Shown piece by piece: positions 1 through 8,793 of a DNA stretch of 64,000 bases. The position numbers were made by a program, and so were the translations under genes. Origin of the DNA: Nocardia miyunensis NBRC 108239 (GTDB taxonomy: Bacteria; Actinomycetota; Actinomycetes; Mycobacteriales; Mycobacteriaceae); NCBI RefSeq assembly GCF_001613065.1, contig NZ_BDBQ01000029.1, forward strand, positions 62,001 to 126,000, given 5' to 3'. The notes under the pieces were generated by a model, which was not told the DNA's origin, made no database searches, and saw nothing but the letters and a program-made list of their open reading frames with translations. Positions within the stretch are counted from its first letter, which is position 1. Every line of letters begins with the position of its first letter.

Positions 1-94
1 GGATAACGCATAGCACACCGACCGCACTGCGTAATCCGCGATGACACGGCCCCGAATCGACACGCTGGATCCAGGGGTCGAGAGGAGACAGGTC

Positions 95-1342
95 TTGTCG
101 ACTTCAACACGGGAATCGACGATCCGAAACCCGGAAAAAGGTTATGTCGCGCTACTGGGCTGGAGTCTGAGCGCCGTCGAAGCGGTGGATCGTTTCGATC
201 GGCGCTACGTCGTGGTGGCTCCCGAGTGGGCGGAAGAATATTGCGCCGAACACCAGATCCCTTATATCTGTTGGGATTTCGAACGACTCAACGATCGGTC
301 GGTGGAGATCGCCGAGACGCTGAAGGACAGGGGCGTCGACGTCGCCATTCCGATCTTCGAGGAAACCGTCGAATGGGCCGGGGCGATCAACTCGGTCCTG
401 CTGGACAATCCGCGCCTGCTGGGGCAGGCGATGCTGCTGCGCGACAAGTCGCTGATGAAGCGCCGCGCACAACTCGGCGGCATTCGCGTCGGCATCTTCG
501 AGGAGGCGCACGAGCGCGACGACGTCATCCGCTTCCTCAAGCGGGTCAACCAGACTCTGCTCAAGCTCGACGGCGACCCCAACGATCCGATCCACATCAA
601 GGCGTTCGACAAGGCGGGGTGTCTCGGCCACCGGGTCATCCGCACGCCGGACGAGGTCGATTCGATACCCGACGAGGAATTCCCGGTCCTGATGGAATCC
701 CACCTCGACGGTTGGGAATTCGCGGTCGAGGCGTGGATCCACGACGGCAAGATCTGTTTCCTGAATATCTCCGAATACGTGACTCTCGGCTATTCGGTAT
801 TCGTCCCGGCGACGCCGGAGCTGGAGCGGTACCGCCCGGAGATCACCCGGCAGATCGAGAAGTTGATCAAGGTGTTCGACATCGATTTCGGTTTCGTGCA
901 TCCCGAATACTTCGTCACCAGCGACGGGGAGATGTATTTCGGCGAGGTAGCCTACCGGCCACCGGGCTTCAAGGTGTTCGAACTGCTCGAGCGGTGCTAC
1001 GGATTCAATGCGTATCATGCGCTGGTCCTGGCCTTCGACCCGAAGACCACCACCGAGGAGATCGAGGCTTTCTTCCCGAAGGAGGTGGTGGACGCGAAGG
1101 GGCATGCGGGCTGCTTCGGAGTTTATCCGCGACGACGCGTGGTCAGCCGCTTGGCCATGCCCGAGGAGACCGAGGACCACGACTACTTCGATTCGCACGA
1201 ACTGACGACGCCGCTGGAAGAAATGGTGACCAAACGCACTGCGTTCGGAAACCATTGGGGCGTACTGTACTTCTTCGGAGAAGACCCATACACTCTCCGA
1301 AATCTGTTGAAACGCCAGGAAGAACTCGACTTCTACATTTGA
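95..1342 (+). CDS. ATP-grasp domain protein (putative carboxylate-amine/thiol ligase)
   Basis: Probable ATP-dependent ligase of the ATP-grasp superfamily, 415 aa, cytosolic. An N-terminal Rossmann-like region (VALLGWSLSAVEAVDRF) precedes an ATP-grasp core with IKAFDKAG (Lys about residue 169), LMESHLDGWEFAVE, and a metal/ATP-binding strand FGEVAYRPPG (about residues 283-291) in the place of the usual E-x-N/R-P-G motif. I chose the TTG at 95 because AGGAG at 83-87 lies 7 nt upstream; an in-frame ATG at 41 has no comparable ribosome site. Substrates cannot be read from the sequence. Such enzymes join a carboxyl group to an amine or thiol, as in dipeptide, carnosine-type or peptide-tag synthesis. 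The next gene starts 38 bp downstream with its own strong ribosome site, so the two are probably one operon. Confidence 0.8.
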   Translation: MSTSTRESTIRNPEKGYVALLGWSLSAVEAVDRFDRRYVVVAPEWAEEYCAEHQIPYICWDFERLNDRSVEIAETLKDRGVDVAIPIFEETVEWAGAINSVLLDNPRLLGQAMLLRDKSLMKRRAQLGGIRVGIFEEAHERDDVIRFLKRVNQTLLKLDGDPNDPIHIKAFDKAGCLGHRVIRTPDEVDSIPDEEFPVLMESHLDGWEFAVEAWIHDGKICFLNISEYVTLGYSVFVPATPELERYRPEITRQIEKLIKVFDIDFGFVHPEYFVTSDGEMYFGEVAYRPPGFKVFELLERCYGFNAYHALVLAFDPKTTTEEIEAFFPKEVVDAKGHAGCFGVYPRRRVVSRLAMPEETEDHDYFDSHELTTPLEEMVTKRTAFGNHWGVLYFFGEDPYTLRNLLKRQEELDFYI

Positions 1343-1380
1343 ATCCGTTCGACGGTAACGGCTCACGGGGAGGATCCTGA

Positions 1381-3381
1381 TTGAGTCCACTGAGCAGCGA
1401 CAGCACGACGTTGGACAGACGTCTCGCTGCGCTGGACGATGCCACCGGATCCCTCGCGGCCGCCGCCGATTTCGGCAAGCAGGTCAAGCTGACGAGGGTT
1501 CTGGGCACACTGCGGCGGGTGCTGCCCCTCCCCGGCGGCTGCGCGGCGGTTCGCGCACGCGCGGCCGGACTCGAGTCCGCCGGACTGTTCCTCGGAACGG
1601 ACTGGGCGAGTCCGGAGATCCTCATACCGGCGCTGAGCACCGGTTCACTGCACAGTCCCAACCCGGACACCGTGGTGCTCGAGACGGTCAGCGACCTGCG
1701 TCTGCTGGCCGTAGCGAAAGGGGAATACGTGCACCCCACAGTGTCCGCCGAGTACGCCCACAACCACCTGTCGCAGGTCCTGGCGACCAATCTGTCCCTG
1801 CTGTTCACCCCGCCGGGTGAGGCCGAGCGCGCACAGCAGGGCCGGATGGCGCTGGCCTCCCGCGAACTGCTGCGCCTGCTGGTCCAGGAAATCGGGTACG
1901 AGAAGGTGCTCGAGAACCTGATCGACGAGATCTGGCGCATCCTGCGCCAGCGCCCGATCCAGGTCGATTCGGTCAAGCGGATGATCACGCAGATCGCCGT
2001 GGCGCGAGCCAATCCGGATATCGATCTCGGCGCGGGCGCACTCGGCGCGGATCGACTGATCAGCAGCCTCTACAGCACCACCGACGCGTGCCGGGAGGAT
2101 CCCGGCATCGAGGTCTACCTGGCCCGGCTGGAGGCGATGGACGACGCCGCATTGCAGTCCGAGGCAACGGGATTCGCGCGATCTATGCACGACACCGGTC
2201 TGGTCTCGCCGTATCACGCGACGCTGCTGCGCCACCTGCTCGACCGGGGCGCGCATCTGCTCAGTGAGGCAATGGGATTGTCCAGCACCGGGCGCGACTG
2301 CCTGCTCTGCTACCACGAACTGGTACGCACCCTCATCGAAAGGGCCGTACATCCCGAAACGGCCCAGTGCGTCTACGGTCTCGCGTCGATGCTCGAACGC
2401 GGCATCCTGTATCAGCCTCCGGTCGCCCCCGCGATATGGCGGCAGCTCAGGCTGGAGTTGTCGGCCGACTCGCGGGCCCGGTTGAGCCAGGTGTTCGGTC
2501 CGGCCGTCGACGCGGGCACCTGGTTGCTGTCGGGTGTGCTGTCCATCCTGGGCCTGCCGCTGGGCGTCGGGCAGGGTGACAATCCCACGTGTCAGTCGGC
2601 GCGGGCGCTATCGATGTGGTCCTACAACGATCCGGACTACCTGTTGCAGACCGTGGCCTGGGCCGCGCGCGACGACGAGGTCGTCATGCACTTCGAAGGG
2701 CAGGCGATCTCCTCGCGGGAGCTCGGTGCCGGTGTCGCGACCACGCTTGCCTTCGATCTGGACCCGGTATCGCTGCTGGTGGTACCGCATCTGGACCGGA
2801 TCTACGCGGAGATGGGACGGCGCTGTATCGGCCGCGAGGGCGATCCGCACCGCTGGATCAACCCGGAGTTCCACGGCTGGTGGTCCGGACGCGGATTTCG
2901 GATCAACGTCGACGTGGCCACGGGTGCGCTGACCGATCTCGAGGAGTTCCTGCGGCACTTCTACGCCAGCTATCACCCGTTCTACAACGGCAATCAGCCA
3001 CTGGTGCACCCGCAGCCCGCCGGTATCGCCGTCACCGACAGCGCAGCCCGTTTCGTCGGCTGGCATGCGATCACCATCCTGCGAGTCAGTCTCGACCCCC
3101 AGGACCAGATGCGGGTCTACTTCTACAACCCCAACAACGACAGCGGGCAGGACTGGGGTGACGGCGTGGTCGTCGGCACCGCCGGGCACGGTGAACGTCC
3201 CGGCGAAGCGTCTCTGCCATTCGAGCAGTTCACCTCACGCCTGTACATCTTCCATTTCGACCCGCTCGAGCACGGCGAATCGGCCTCGGTCACCCCCGAC
3301 GAACTCGAGCGCGTCACCGGATACATCCACCGCAGCTGGGGTGCGGACCGTCTCGGAGCAAGCGAGGGCACCGTAACCTGA
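1381..3381 (+). CDS. Uncharacterised 666-aa protein with papain-like Gln/Cys/His/Asn residues
   Basis: I do not recognise the family by name. It starts with TTG after a GGGGAGGA ribosome site. There is no signal peptide or membrane segment, so it is probably cytosolic. The N-terminal 380 residues are mostly helical and enigmatic. The C-terminal 270 residues hold a possible papain-like catalytic set: Gln398 exactly six residues before Cys404 (QGDNPTC, the papain Gln19-Cys25 spacing), His562 in FVGWHAITIL, and Asn583 in VYFYNPNND, in the linear order Q-C-H-N of clan CA peptidases and amide-forming relatives. Pairing with the upstream ATP-grasp ligase suggests a system that makes and cuts, or transfers, an amide-linked product. 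The gene and its translation are clear; the enzymatic role is inference. Confidence 0.75.
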   Translation: MSPLSSDSTTLDRRLAALDDATGSLAAAADFGKQVKLTRVLGTLRRVLPLPGGCAAVRARAAGLESAGLFLGTDWASPEILIPALSTGSLHSPNPDTVVLETVSDLRLLAVAKGEYVHPTVSAEYAHNHLSQVLATNLSLLFTPPGEAERAQQGRMALASRELLRLLVQEIGYEKVLENLIDEIWRILRQRPIQVDSVKRMITQIAVARANPDIDLGAGALGADRLISSLYSTTDACREDPGIEVYLARLEAMDDAALQSEATGFARSMHDTGLVSPYHATLLRHLLDRGAHLLSEAMGLSSTGRDCLLCYHELVRTLIERAVHPETAQCVYGLASMLERGILYQPPVAPAIWRQLRLELSADSRARLSQVFGPAVDAGTWLLSGVLSILGLPLGVGQGDNPTCQSARALSMWSYNDPDYLLQTVAWAARDDEVVMHFEGQAISSRELGAGVATTLAFDLDPVSLLVVPHLDRIYAEMGRRCIGREGDPHRWINPEFHGWWSGRGFRINVDVATGALTDLEEFLRHFYASYHPFYNGNQPLVHPQPAGIAVTDSAARFVGWHAITILRVSLDPQDQMRVYFYNPNNDSGQDWGDGVVVGTAGHGERPGEASLPFEQFTSRLYIFHFDPLEHGESASVTPDELERVTGYIHRSWGADRLGASEGTVT

Positions 3382-3411
3382 ACGGCCGCAACATGAAATC
3401 CCCGATTCGTC

Positions 3412-3450
3412 GCGAACGGCCCAACCGCACAAGGCGAGTGGGCCGTTCGC
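3412..3450. terminator. Bidirectional hairpin terminator
   Basis: A perfect 12-bp inverted repeat (GCGAACGGCCCA at 3412-3423, its complement at 3439-3450) with a 15-nt loop lies between two convergent genes. It has no clear T-run on either side, which is usual for actinomycete terminators. Confidence 0.6.
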
Positions 3451-3478
3451 TTCGAAAGCCGTTGTCCTACAAGAGGAC

Positions 3479-5344
3479 TCAGCTGTAGATGGCCTCCACA
3501 TCGGCCGCGTAGTTCTTCATCACGACCGCGCGCTTGAGGGACATCTTGGGGGTGAGTTCGCCGCTCTCCTCGGTCCAGTCGACCGGAAGGATGCGGATCT
3601 TCTTGATGGCCTCGGCGTGCGAGACCAGTTTGTTGGTGTCGGCGACGGCGGCGTCGATCTCGGCGACCAGATCCGGATTCTCGATCAGCTTCTCGATCGG
3701 GGTGTCGGCGGGGAGGTTGTGACGTTCCGTCCAGCCGGGCAGTGCCTCGGCGTCCAGGGTGATCAGCGCGCCGATGAACGGCTTGCTGTCGCCGACGACC
3801 ATGACCTGGCTGATCAGCGGATGCGAGCGCAGCGAATCCTCGAGCATGGCCGGGGAGACGTTCTTGCCGCCCGCGGTGACCAGGATCTCCTTCTTGCGGC
3901 CGGTGATGGTGATGAAACCGTTCGAGTCGATCGCGCCGAGATCGCCGGTCTTGAACCAGCCGTCGACGAAGGCGTCCTCGGTGGCCGCGTCGTTACCCCA
4001 GTAGCCGGAGAAGACGACCGGGCCGCGCAGCAGCAGCTCACCGTCCTCGGCGACCTTCGCGCCGTGGCCGGGCAGCGGGCGGCCGACCGTGCCGACGCGG
4101 GTGTACTCGGGCGTGTTCACCGAGACCGCCGCGGTGGTCTCGGTCAGGCCGTAACCCTCGCGAATGTTGACGCCGACGCCGCGGAAGAAATGTCCGAGCC
4201 GGGCGCTGAGCGGGCCGCCGCCGGAGACCGCGGACTCGCACCGCCCGCCCATCGCCTCGCGCAGCTTGCCGTACACCAGTTTGTCGAAGACCGCGTGCTT
4301 GAGCTTGAGCACCAGACCGGGCCCGCCGTTGTCCAGGGCCTGGCTGTAGGCGATGGCGGTATCGGCCGCGGCGTCGAAGATCGCGCCCTTGCCACTGTCG
4401 TGCGCCTTCTGCTTCGCGCCGTTGAACACCTTCTCGAATACGCGCGGCACCGAGAGGATGAAATCGGGCTTGTACTGGCCGAACTGCTCGACCAGGGTGG
4501 ACCAGTCGGCGGTGTGCGCGACGGTGACACCGGCGTCGAACGCGGCCAGCGCCACCGCCCGCGCGAAGACGTGGGCCAGCGGCAGGAACAGCAGCGAGCG
4601 CTTACCGGGCCGCAGGTCCTGCGGCATGACCGCACGGTCCGCGGCGGACTCGGCGTAGAGATTCGAGTGCGAGAGCATGACGCCCTTGGGACGTCCGGTG
4701 GTGCCCGAGGTGTAGATCAGGGTCGCCGGGGAGGCCGCCTTGACCTGTGCGCGCCGCTCGTGCACGACCGCGTCGTCCAGATCCGCACCGCGACGGGTGA
4801 ATTCCTCGACCGCGCCGTGTCTATTGGGCGTGAGCGGGGGCGCTGCGTGGTTACGCTCCGCTGCCGCCTCCGCGCCTGACCCGCTCACGCCCTCGGACAG
4901 CAGCAGCGTCTCCGCCAATTCCGGCAGGGCCGACTCGATCTCGCCGATCATGGCGCGCTGCTTGGGCGTCTCGACCACGAGCAGCTTGGTTCCCGAATCC
5001 TGCAGGATCCACTTGGCCTGCTCGGCCGAGGAGCTGTCGAAGATGGCGACGGTGCAGCCGCCGGCGGCCCAGATGGCGAAATCCAGGACGACCCAGTCGT
5101 ACTGGGTCGAGGCCAGAATCGCGACGCGGTCGCCGAGTTCGATGCCGGTGGCGATCAGTCCCTTCGCCACACCGGTGACGGCCTGCGCGAACTGCTTGGC
5201 AGTCACATCGGTCCAGCCGCCCTTGCCGTCCGGCCTGTTGAACACCACCAGGCCGGGCGTGCGCTCGGCATGCCGGAAGACGCCGTCGGAGACGTTGACA
5301 TCTTCCGGGATGGTGTAGGTAGCCGGGACTTCGAACTCTCGCAT
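3479..5344 (-). CDS. Long-chain fatty-acid-CoA ligase (AMP-forming, FadD15-like)
   Basis: Activates long-chain fatty acids to acyl-CoA through an acyl-adenylate. The 621-aa length fits the FadD15/FACS-like group. The AMP-binding P-loop is visible as LIYTSGTTGRPKGVML, followed by GYGLTETTA and the C-terminal GWFKTGD and GRKKEILVTAGGKNVSP motifs that move the hinge domain. The start at 5344 follows GGAAGGG by 5 nt; an in-frame upstream ATG at 5371 would add nine residues but lacks a ribosome site. Oddity: about 22 residues (starting GVSGSGAEAAAE) between the N-terminal lobe and the P-loop are encoded by a palindrome-ended insert at 4826-4892, with the frame kept. The next gene upstream on this strand is an esterase, so the neighbourhood looks like lipid metabolism. 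Confidence 0.93.
   Translation of the reverse strand: MREFEVPATYTIPEDVNVSDGVFRHAERTPGLVVFNRPDGKGGWTDVTAKQFAQAVTGVAKGLIATGIELGDRVAILASTQYDWVVLDFAIWAAGGCTVAIFDSSSAEQAKWILQDSGTKLLVVETPKQRAMIGEIESALPELAETLLLSEGVSGSGAEAAAERNHAAPPLTPNRHGAVEEFTRRGADLDDAVVHERRAQVKAASPATLIYTSGTTGRPKGVMLSHSNLYAESAADRAVMPQDLRPGKRSLLFLPLAHVFARAVALAAFDAGVTVAHTADWSTLVEQFGQYKPDFILSVPRVFEKVFNGAKQKAHDSGKGAIFDAAADTAIAYSQALDNGGPGLVLKLKHAVFDKLVYGKLREAMGGRCESAVSGGGPLSARLGHFFRGVGVNIREGYGLTETTAAVSVNTPEYTRVGTVGRPLPGHGAKVAEDGELLLRGPVVFSGYWGNDAATEDAFVDGWFKTGDLGAIDSNGFITITGRKKEILVTAGGKNVSPAMLEDSLRSHPLISQVMVVGDSKPFIGALITLDAEALPGWTERHNLPADTPIEKLIENPDLVAEIDAAVADTNKLVSHAEAIKKIRILPVDWTEESGELTPKMSLKRAVVMKNYAADVEAIYS
4826..4892. repeat. 67-bp palindrome-ended insert inside fadD
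   Basis: Perfect 13-bp inverted terminal repeats, GGGCGTGAGCGGG at 4826-4838 and its complement at 4880-4892, enclose about 41 bp. The interior, read on the minus strand, contains CAGCGGAG then AACCAC then GCAGCGCC, resembling the core of the start-codon repeats at htrA (58385-58464) and opuCA. The insert keeps the fadD frame open and encodes a low-complexity Ala/Gly/Pro stretch at a surface-type position before the AMP-binding P-loop. Confidence 0.55.
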
Positions 5345-5444
5345 CGGTGCCCTTCCACGTGGTTTACTCACCAGTAATTTACGCTAGCCGCCGCATCGGC
5401 CGCGACCGGGCCGTCTGCCGGCGCCGGATCGTTCGCGTCTCATC

Positions 5445-6359
5445 CTATGGTCGGATTTGCGCAGGTTGCAGCGATTCGCCGAGGAAATCGGCGAGCTCGC
5501 GCACCGCGGCCGCCGCCGGGACGACCAGCGCGGCCTGCAACTGGGCCACATGCCACAATCCGCTCGTCACCGAGAACCGCGTCGGCACGTCGGCCTCGCG
5601 CAACGCCCCCACCAGACGCGTGCACTGGGTGTACAGCAGTTCGCCCTCGTCCACCTGGACGTAGGTCGGCGGCAGTCCGCTCAGCTCGCCCAGCAGCGGC
5701 GCGTAGCCGGGATCCAGCGGGTCGCCGTCACCGAGATATGCCGCGGAGCAGGCTCGCGACCACGAACGGTTGACCACCAGATCCCGCTCCCGCGGCGGGG
5801 GTTCGTTCGGATCGGACCACGGCGCGATCAAACCCAGTGCGGCGGGCCGGATTCCGTGCTGATCGATCAGACGGCGAGCCAGCGCGAGCGAGAGGCCGCC
5901 ACCGGCCGAATCACCGGCTACCGCAAGGTTTTCCGGCCGCAGCCCGGTGGACAGCAGCTCCAGATAGGCCGCCTCGGCGTCGTCGAGGGCGGCCGGGTAC
6001 GGATGTTCGGGCGCGAGCCGGTAGTCCGGCAGATACACCGGACGCCCGAGTTCGCGAGCCAGATGCGCGGCCAGCGAGCGGTGCGTGGCAAGCGATCCGA
6101 TGGTGTAGCCGCCGCCGTGCAGATACAGCACCGCACCCTCACCGGTGTTCGAACCGGAGGCGATCCGCTCGGCCGGACGACCGCCCAGGCGCAATCGATC
6201 CACCCGGGTGCCCGGCGGCAGTACCTGTAGCGCCGAACCGGCGTCCAGCAGCGCGCGCTGCACGGTCCACGGCAGCCGGGAGTGCATCGCATATCGGAAC
6301 ATCGGGCGCAGCACCGCGCGGACGATCGGCAGCGGCGGCGAAACAGCGGGAATTCTCAT
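5445..6359 (-). CDS. Alpha/beta hydrolase, hormone-sensitive-lipase family esterase
   Basis: Carboxylesterase or lipase of the HSL (family IV) type, 304 aa. The oxyanion-hole motif HGGG is at residues 81-84, the nucleophile Ser151 in GDSAGGG, with Asp237 (VQVDEGE) and His270 (SGLWH) completing the triad. No signal peptide is seen, so it acts in the cytosol or at the membrane. It starts 5 bp after the stop of the upstream SDR gene and has no clear ribosome site of its own, which suggests translational coupling in an operon with the SDR and the monooxygenase. Together the three could oxidise a ketone to an ester and hydrolyse it; that order is inference from family functions. Confidence 0.88.
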   Translation of the reverse strand: MRIPAVSPPLPIVRAVLRPMFRYAMHSRLPWTVQRALLDAGSALQVLPPGTRVDRLRLGGRPAERIASGSNTGEGAVLYLHGGGYTIGSLATHRSLAAHLARELGRPVYLPDYRLAPEHPYPAALDDAEAAYLELLSTGLRPENLAVAGDSAGGGLSLALARRLIDQHGIRPAALGLIAPWSDPNEPPPRERDLVVNRSWSRACSAAYLGDGDPLDPGYAPLLGELSGLPPTYVQVDEGELLYTQCTRLVGALREADVPTRFSVTSGLWHVAQLQAALVVPAAAAVRELADFLGESLQPAQIRP

Positions 6360-6364
6360 CGCGA

Positions 6365-7195
6365 TCAGGGCAGGAATCGCCGGTTCACCACATTGGCGAT
6401 CCGCTGGTAGTACGAGCCGGTGACCCGCACGAACAGGTCCAAAGCCTTTGCCTCCCAGCCGATCAGCACCCGGCCGTGTCCCTTGGCGACGCCTTCGGTG
6501 ATGGTCTGCGCGGCCATCTCCGGCGTGTGCAGGGCCAGCTGCTTGTCGAAGAACGAGGCGAACTGCTTGGCGTCGATCCCCTCCGCGTAGGTGGCGTTGC
6601 GCGCCACGGCGGTCTTGATGCCGCCTGGGTGCACGCAGGTGACCTTGACCGGATGCCGACGTGCCATCATCTCCTGACGCAGCGATTCGGTGAAGCCGCG
6701 CACCGCGAATTTCGCCGCGTTGTAAGCACTTTGGCCGGGTACGGCGATGATACCGAACAGGCTGGACACGTTGATCACATGTCCCGCACCGGATTCGATC
6801 AGATGCGGCAGAAATGCCTTGGTGCCGTTGACGACTCCCCAGAAGTCGACATCCATGATCCGCTCGATGTCCTTGAACTGCGAGTCGGCCACCTCGCCGT
6901 GGAAGGCGATACCGGCGTTGTTGTAGATCTGGTGGATGACGCCGTAGCGCTTCTTCACCTCGTCGGCGTAGAGCAGCACGGCCTCGCGCTCGGCGACGTT
7001 GAGCCGATCGGATTCGACCTGCGCGCCCAATGCCTCACAGCGCCGGACGGTTTCGGCCAGGCCTTCGGTATCTATATCGGAGAGAGCGAGTTTCGCGCCA
7101 CGGCGGGCCAGATTCTCCGCCAGCGCGCGCCCGATGCCCGATCCGGCGCCGGTGATCACACAGACCTTGCCGGTGAAATACGCGTCGTTGCTCAC
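6365..7195 (-). CDS. SDR-family NAD(P)-dependent oxidoreductase
   Basis: Classical short-chain dehydrogenase/reductase, 276 aa. The nucleotide-binding motif TGAGSGIG is at residues 15-22, NNAG follows strand 4, and the active-site YxxxK appears as SAYNAAKF after the catalytic Ser strand (VINVSSLFG). Length is at the upper end for classical SDRs, with a C-terminal extension of the kind seen in mycobacterial SDRs encoded beside flavin monooxygenases. Its start overlaps the stop of the monooxygenase gene by 4 bp (ATGA), so the two are translationally coupled. Probably interconverts an alcohol and the ketone used by the monooxygenase; substrate unknown. Confidence 0.9.
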   Translation of the reverse strand: MSNDAYFTGKVCVITGAGSGIGRALAENLARRGAKLALSDIDTEGLAETVRRCEALGAQVESDRLNVAEREAVLLYADEVKKRYGVIHQIYNNAGIAFHGEVADSQFKDIERIMDVDFWGVVNGTKAFLPHLIESGAGHVINVSSLFGIIAVPGQSAYNAAKFAVRGFTESLRQEMMARRHPVKVTCVHPGGIKTAVARNATYAEGIDAKQFASFFDKQLALHTPEMAAQTITEGVAKGHGRVLIGWEAKALDLFVRVTGSYYQRIANVVNRRFLP

Positions 7196-8733
7196 AGTGT
7201 TACCGCCTCGGATGTATCGGAGTTCGCCACGGCGCTGGTCCGATAGGCCGCGACATCGAACGCATCCAGCAGCCTACGGAATCGGAACGTGAAATCCGGC
7301 CACAGCGTGGTGTTGTTGCCGTGCTTGTCCAGATACCAGCTCGCGCAGCCGCCGGTGCTCCACACGCTGCCGGCCAGCTTGTCCTGCAGGGCGCTGTTGA
7401 AGGTGTCCTGCGTGTCCTTGCGCACCTCGACGGTGCGCAGGCTCATCCGGTCGAAGGTGGCTACCGCGTCGGCGATGTAGTTGATCTGCGATTCGATCAT
7501 GTACACCATCGAGGTGTGCCCCAGGCCGACGTTCGGGCCGAGCAGGAAGAACATGTTGGGGAAGTTGGCGATCGCCGAACCCTTGTACGCCTGCTGGCCG
7601 CCCTCGTCGAACACCTCGCTCAGGGTGCGCCCGTCGCGACCCGAAATCGTCTCGTACACAGGCGAATCGGTGACGTGGAAGCCGGTAGCCACGATGATGG
7701 CGTCGACCTCGCGTTCGGCGCCGTCCTTGGTCACGATCGAGCCGGGGCGGATCTCGGCGATGCCGTCGGTGACCACGTCGACGTTGTCGCGGCTCAGCGC
7801 CGGGTAGTACTCGTTGGAGATCAGCATGCGCTTGCAGCCGATGCGGAAATTCGGGGTGACCTTCTCGCGCAGTTCGCGGTCGCGCACCTCGAAGCGCAGT
7901 TTGGCGCGGGCGATGGTCTCCAGCGCCAGCATCGCGGGCGGGAATTTGGCCAGGCCGACGACCTGCGTCTCGCGGGCGGCGTAGATGGCCGCGCGGGACA
8001 GCTTCTGCACGCCCGGAACGTATTTGAAGGCCAACCGCTCGGGCAGCGTGTACGGCCGGTCCATCCGCGGCAGCAACCACGGCGCGGTGCGCTGATACAG
8101 ATCAAGGTGCGCGACCTCCGACGCGATCGAGGGCACGATCTGGATCGCCGAAGCGCCCGTGCCGATCACCGCGACCCGCTTACCAGCCAGGTCCGCATCG
8201 TGATCCCAGCGCGCGGAGTGGAAGATCTGCCCTCCGAAGGTGTTGATGCCCTTGATATCCGGCAGATTCGGCTCGCACAGCGCGCCGACCGCGGAGATGA
8301 GGATGTCGGCGGTGAACTCGCCCCGGCTGGTCTGCACCTCCCAGCGGGCCCGCGCCTCGTTCCAGCGCGCGCCGGTCATCTCGCAGTCGAAGAGGTGCTT
8401 GTCGCGCACACCGTACTTCTCGGCGACGCCCTGGATGTAGCCCTGGATCTCCGGCTGCCTGGAGAACGACCGCGACCACTCCGGGTTGAGCGCGAAGGAG
8501 TACGAGTACAGGTGCGAGGGCACATCGCAGGCCGCGCCGGGATAGGTGTTGTCCCGCCAGGTGCCGCCGACGTCACCGCCGCGCTCGAGCACGAGATAGT
8601 CCCGCACGCCCTGCTGGCTGAGCCGGATGGCCATACCCAGCCCGGAGAAACCACTGCCCACGATGAGGACGTGCAGGTGGCGGGCCGGTTCCCCCTGATC
8701 ACCGACACCACTGTCTGTAACCTTGCGACTCAT
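7192..8733 (-). CDS. Flavin-containing Baeyer-Villiger-type monooxygenase
   Basis: NADPH-dependent class B flavoprotein monooxygenase, 513 aa. An N-terminal FAD-binding GSGFSGLG is followed by the Baeyer-Villiger fingerprint FGGQIFHSARWD (pattern FxGxxxHxxxWD) and a second nucleotide-binding GTGASA motif for NADPH. It would insert oxygen next to a ketone to form an ester or lactone. It is the first gene of an apparent operon with the SDR and the HSL esterase. A TTGACT/TAGGCT promoter ends only about 8 bp before the ATG and there is no Shine-Dalgarno sequence, so the mRNA is probably leaderless. The divergent TetR gene at 8794 is the likely repressor. Confidence 0.93.
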   Translation of the reverse strand: MSRKVTDSGVGDQGEPARHLHVLIVGSGFSGLGMAIRLSQQGVRDYLVLERGGDVGGTWRDNTYPGAACDVPSHLYSYSFALNPEWSRSFSRQPEIQGYIQGVAEKYGVRDKHLFDCEMTGARWNEARARWEVQTSRGEFTADILISAVGALCEPNLPDIKGINTFGGQIFHSARWDHDADLAGKRVAVIGTGASAIQIVPSIASEVAHLDLYQRTAPWLLPRMDRPYTLPERLAFKYVPGVQKLSRAAIYAARETQVVGLAKFPPAMLALETIARAKLRFEVRDRELREKVTPNFRIGCKRMLISNEYYPALSRDNVDVVTDGIAEIRPGSIVTKDGAEREVDAIIVATGFHVTDSPVYETISGRDGRTLSEVFDEGGQQAYKGSAIANFPNMFFLLGPNVGLGHTSMVYMIESQINYIADAVATFDRMSLRTVEVRKDTQDTFNSALQDKLAGSVWSTGGCASWYLDKHGNNTTLWPDFTFRFRRLLDAFDVAAYRTSAVANSDTSEAVTL

Positions 8734-8740
8734 GTATTCG

Positions 8741-8769
8741 AGCCTAAGGGCTTATTGAGCCGGAGTCAA
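8741..8769 (-). promoter_or_regulatory. Promoter of the monooxygenase operon
   Basis: On the minus strand, TTGACT (8769-8764) is separated by exactly 17 nt from TAGGCT (8746-8741). The predicted transcription start falls at or next to the ATG at 8733, giving a leaderless transcript. The -35 box overlaps the inverted repeat at 8765-8779. Confidence 0.6.
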
Positions 8770-8779
8770 CAGTATTGAC
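8765..8779. promoter_or_regulatory. Candidate TetR operator
   Basis: Inverted repeat GTCAA-N5-TTGAC between the divergent monooxygenase and TetR genes. It covers the -35 box of the minus-strand promoter, a position that would allow repression by blocking RNA polymerase. The link to the adjacent TetR protein is inference from position. Confidence 0.5.
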
Positions 8780-8793
8780 CCGCGTTCAGTAAG

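Noticed and set aside
152..1390. 412-aa antisense frame over the ATP-grasp gene, and similar long antisense frames elsewhere
   Set aside because: Long shadow frames are expected at this GC content; they lack ribosome sites and protein-like composition, while the opposite strand encodes recognisable families.
3617..4879. 420-aa plus-strand frame opposite the acyl-CoA synthetase gene
   Set aside because: Third-position-driven shadow of fadD; no domain recognised.
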